A stretch of DNA of 5,313 nt from Deltaproteobacteria bacterium (GTDB taxonomy: Bacteria > Desulfobacterota > Binatia > Binatales > Binataceae). Shown here in pieces: positions 4,824 through 5,313 of this stretch (positions within the stretch are counted from its first letter, which is position 1; each line of letters begins with the position of its first letter). The stretch is from positions 1 to 5,313 of the forward strand of contig DAHZDR010000120.1 of the NCBI GenBank assembly GCA_027403435.1, given 5' to 3'. Under the pieces are notes generated by a model. The model was not told the origin of the DNA. It ran no database searches and saw only the letters and a program-made list of their open reading frames with translations. Made by a program: the position numbers and the translations under genes.

Positions 4824-5313
4824 TTAAACTTGTAACGGATGGCGTTGCGCAAAGTCTGCGAACTGCGCGATCAGTTCGGCGGTCGGGAACGCAATTGCGA
4901 TTTCTTTCCTCAAGAGAAGGTCCATCGGTTTCTTCATCTTGCTTAATTCCGGCTGTATGCCATGCGTCATCTCTTCAAATCGCCGATTGATTACGCCGAC
5001 CAGAAGGTCCGCCATCTGTAAAGGTTTGTATTTTTTTCGGCTTCCAGACGCGAATCCATCGAATATCTTTTCATCGGGATCGTACGCTTGCTGGTATTCG
5101 CGATAGAGCTTTAGGGCCGCACCCTCAAACTTTGGCTTATTGTCGAAGAGGAAAAACAGCGGGAGAGGCAGGCTGGTACGGCCTCTCAGCACCCTTGTTC
5201 TGATCAGACTGAGTATCCCGTAGATGCAAAAATAATACGGGTCTTTCCATTCGTCTCGCAGAGATGCCGACAGCCCGGTCTCCCAATCGTGCTGGCTGAT
5301 CGCGCATCCTGTC
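4824..5313 (-). CDS. DUF3800 domain protein, C-terminal part (5' end beyond the window)
   Basis: The reading frame is open from the window edge to TAA at 4826-4824, giving 162 visible residues. A GTG at 5192 is in frame, but coding continues upstream through plausible sequence (DWETGLSASLRDEWKDPYY), so it is not taken as the start. The hallmark is the DUF3800 C-terminal pattern: FFLFDNKPKFEGAALKLY (53-70), then a spacer and YKPLQMADLLVGVINRR (95-111), matching the family's PLQ-x-AD-LL signature. The N-terminal DES(G) region expected in this family lies outside the window. DUF3800 proteins have no settled function; they are frequent near mobile elements and defence genes. GC content here is about 49%, well below the neighbouring genes, and codons are mixed (TTT, AAA, TAT and ATA are all used), which suggests recent acquisition. 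It converges on the TPR gene and is not part of that operon. Confidence 0.78.
   Translation of the reverse strand, partial: TGCAISQHDWETGLSASLRDEWKDPYYFCIYGILSLIRTRVLRGRTSLPLPLFFLFDNKPKFEGAALKLYREYQQAYDPDEKIFDGFASGSRKKYKPLQMADLLVGVINRRFEEMTHGIQPELSKMKKPMDLLLRKEIAIAFPTAELIAQFADFAQRHPLQV

Noticed and set aside
1..5313. CRISPR arrays, tRNA or rRNA genes, and insertion sequences
   Set aside because: I found no regularly spaced repeats, cloverleaf-type sequence, rRNA motifs, transposase motifs or paired terminal inverted repeats.

Overview
The window is GC-rich (about two thirds G+C by eye) over its first 4.65 kb. It encodes two proteins with lipoprotein signal peptides, one of them an RlpA-type protein with a SPOR domain, so the host is a Gram-negative bacterium. 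The protein style (an HELTH metallopeptidase lipoprotein with a GFYDP motif, and a type-2 dGTPase-like protein starting MLRTRE) fits an environmental deltaproteobacterial-type lineage such as Candidatus Binatota. That placement is a guess from family resemblance, not something the sequence proves.

Layout from left to right. (1) Positions 1-416, + strand: the 3' end of a membrane-protein gene that appears to change frame near position 40. (2) 432-451: a hairpin with a short T tract that could terminate the leftward gene in a convergent gap. (3) 466-1830, - strand: a putative zinc metallopeptidase lipoprotein. (4) 1979 to about 2680, - strand: rlpA (DPBB fold plus SPOR), with a perfect TATAAT box placed so close to the gene that the mRNA would have almost no leader. 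(5) 2687-2824: a divergent control region with two tandem 11-bp near-repeats. (6) 2825-3985 and 4009-4647, + strand: a dGTPase-like HD hydrolase and a TPR protein, 23 bases apart and probably one operon. (7) 4648-4823: a non-coding gap. (8) 4824 to the window end, - strand: the C-terminal part of a DUF3800 protein with clearly lower GC (about 49%), which looks like the edge of an acquired accessory segment.

The leftward pair points to the cell envelope, since both products are predicted outer-membrane lipoproteins. The rightward pair combines nucleotide-pool or HD-phosphohydrolase chemistry with a TPR scaffold. I found no CRISPR array, tRNA, rRNA or insertion sequence. I do not see a clearly new multi-gene system. 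The signals most worth a second look are the KOPS-like GGGCAGGG octamers confined to the + strand, an exact 18-bp palindrome and a 19-nt repeat inside the dGTPase gene, the near-leaderless rlpA start, an rlpA active-site substitution, and the composition break at the DUF3800 gene.
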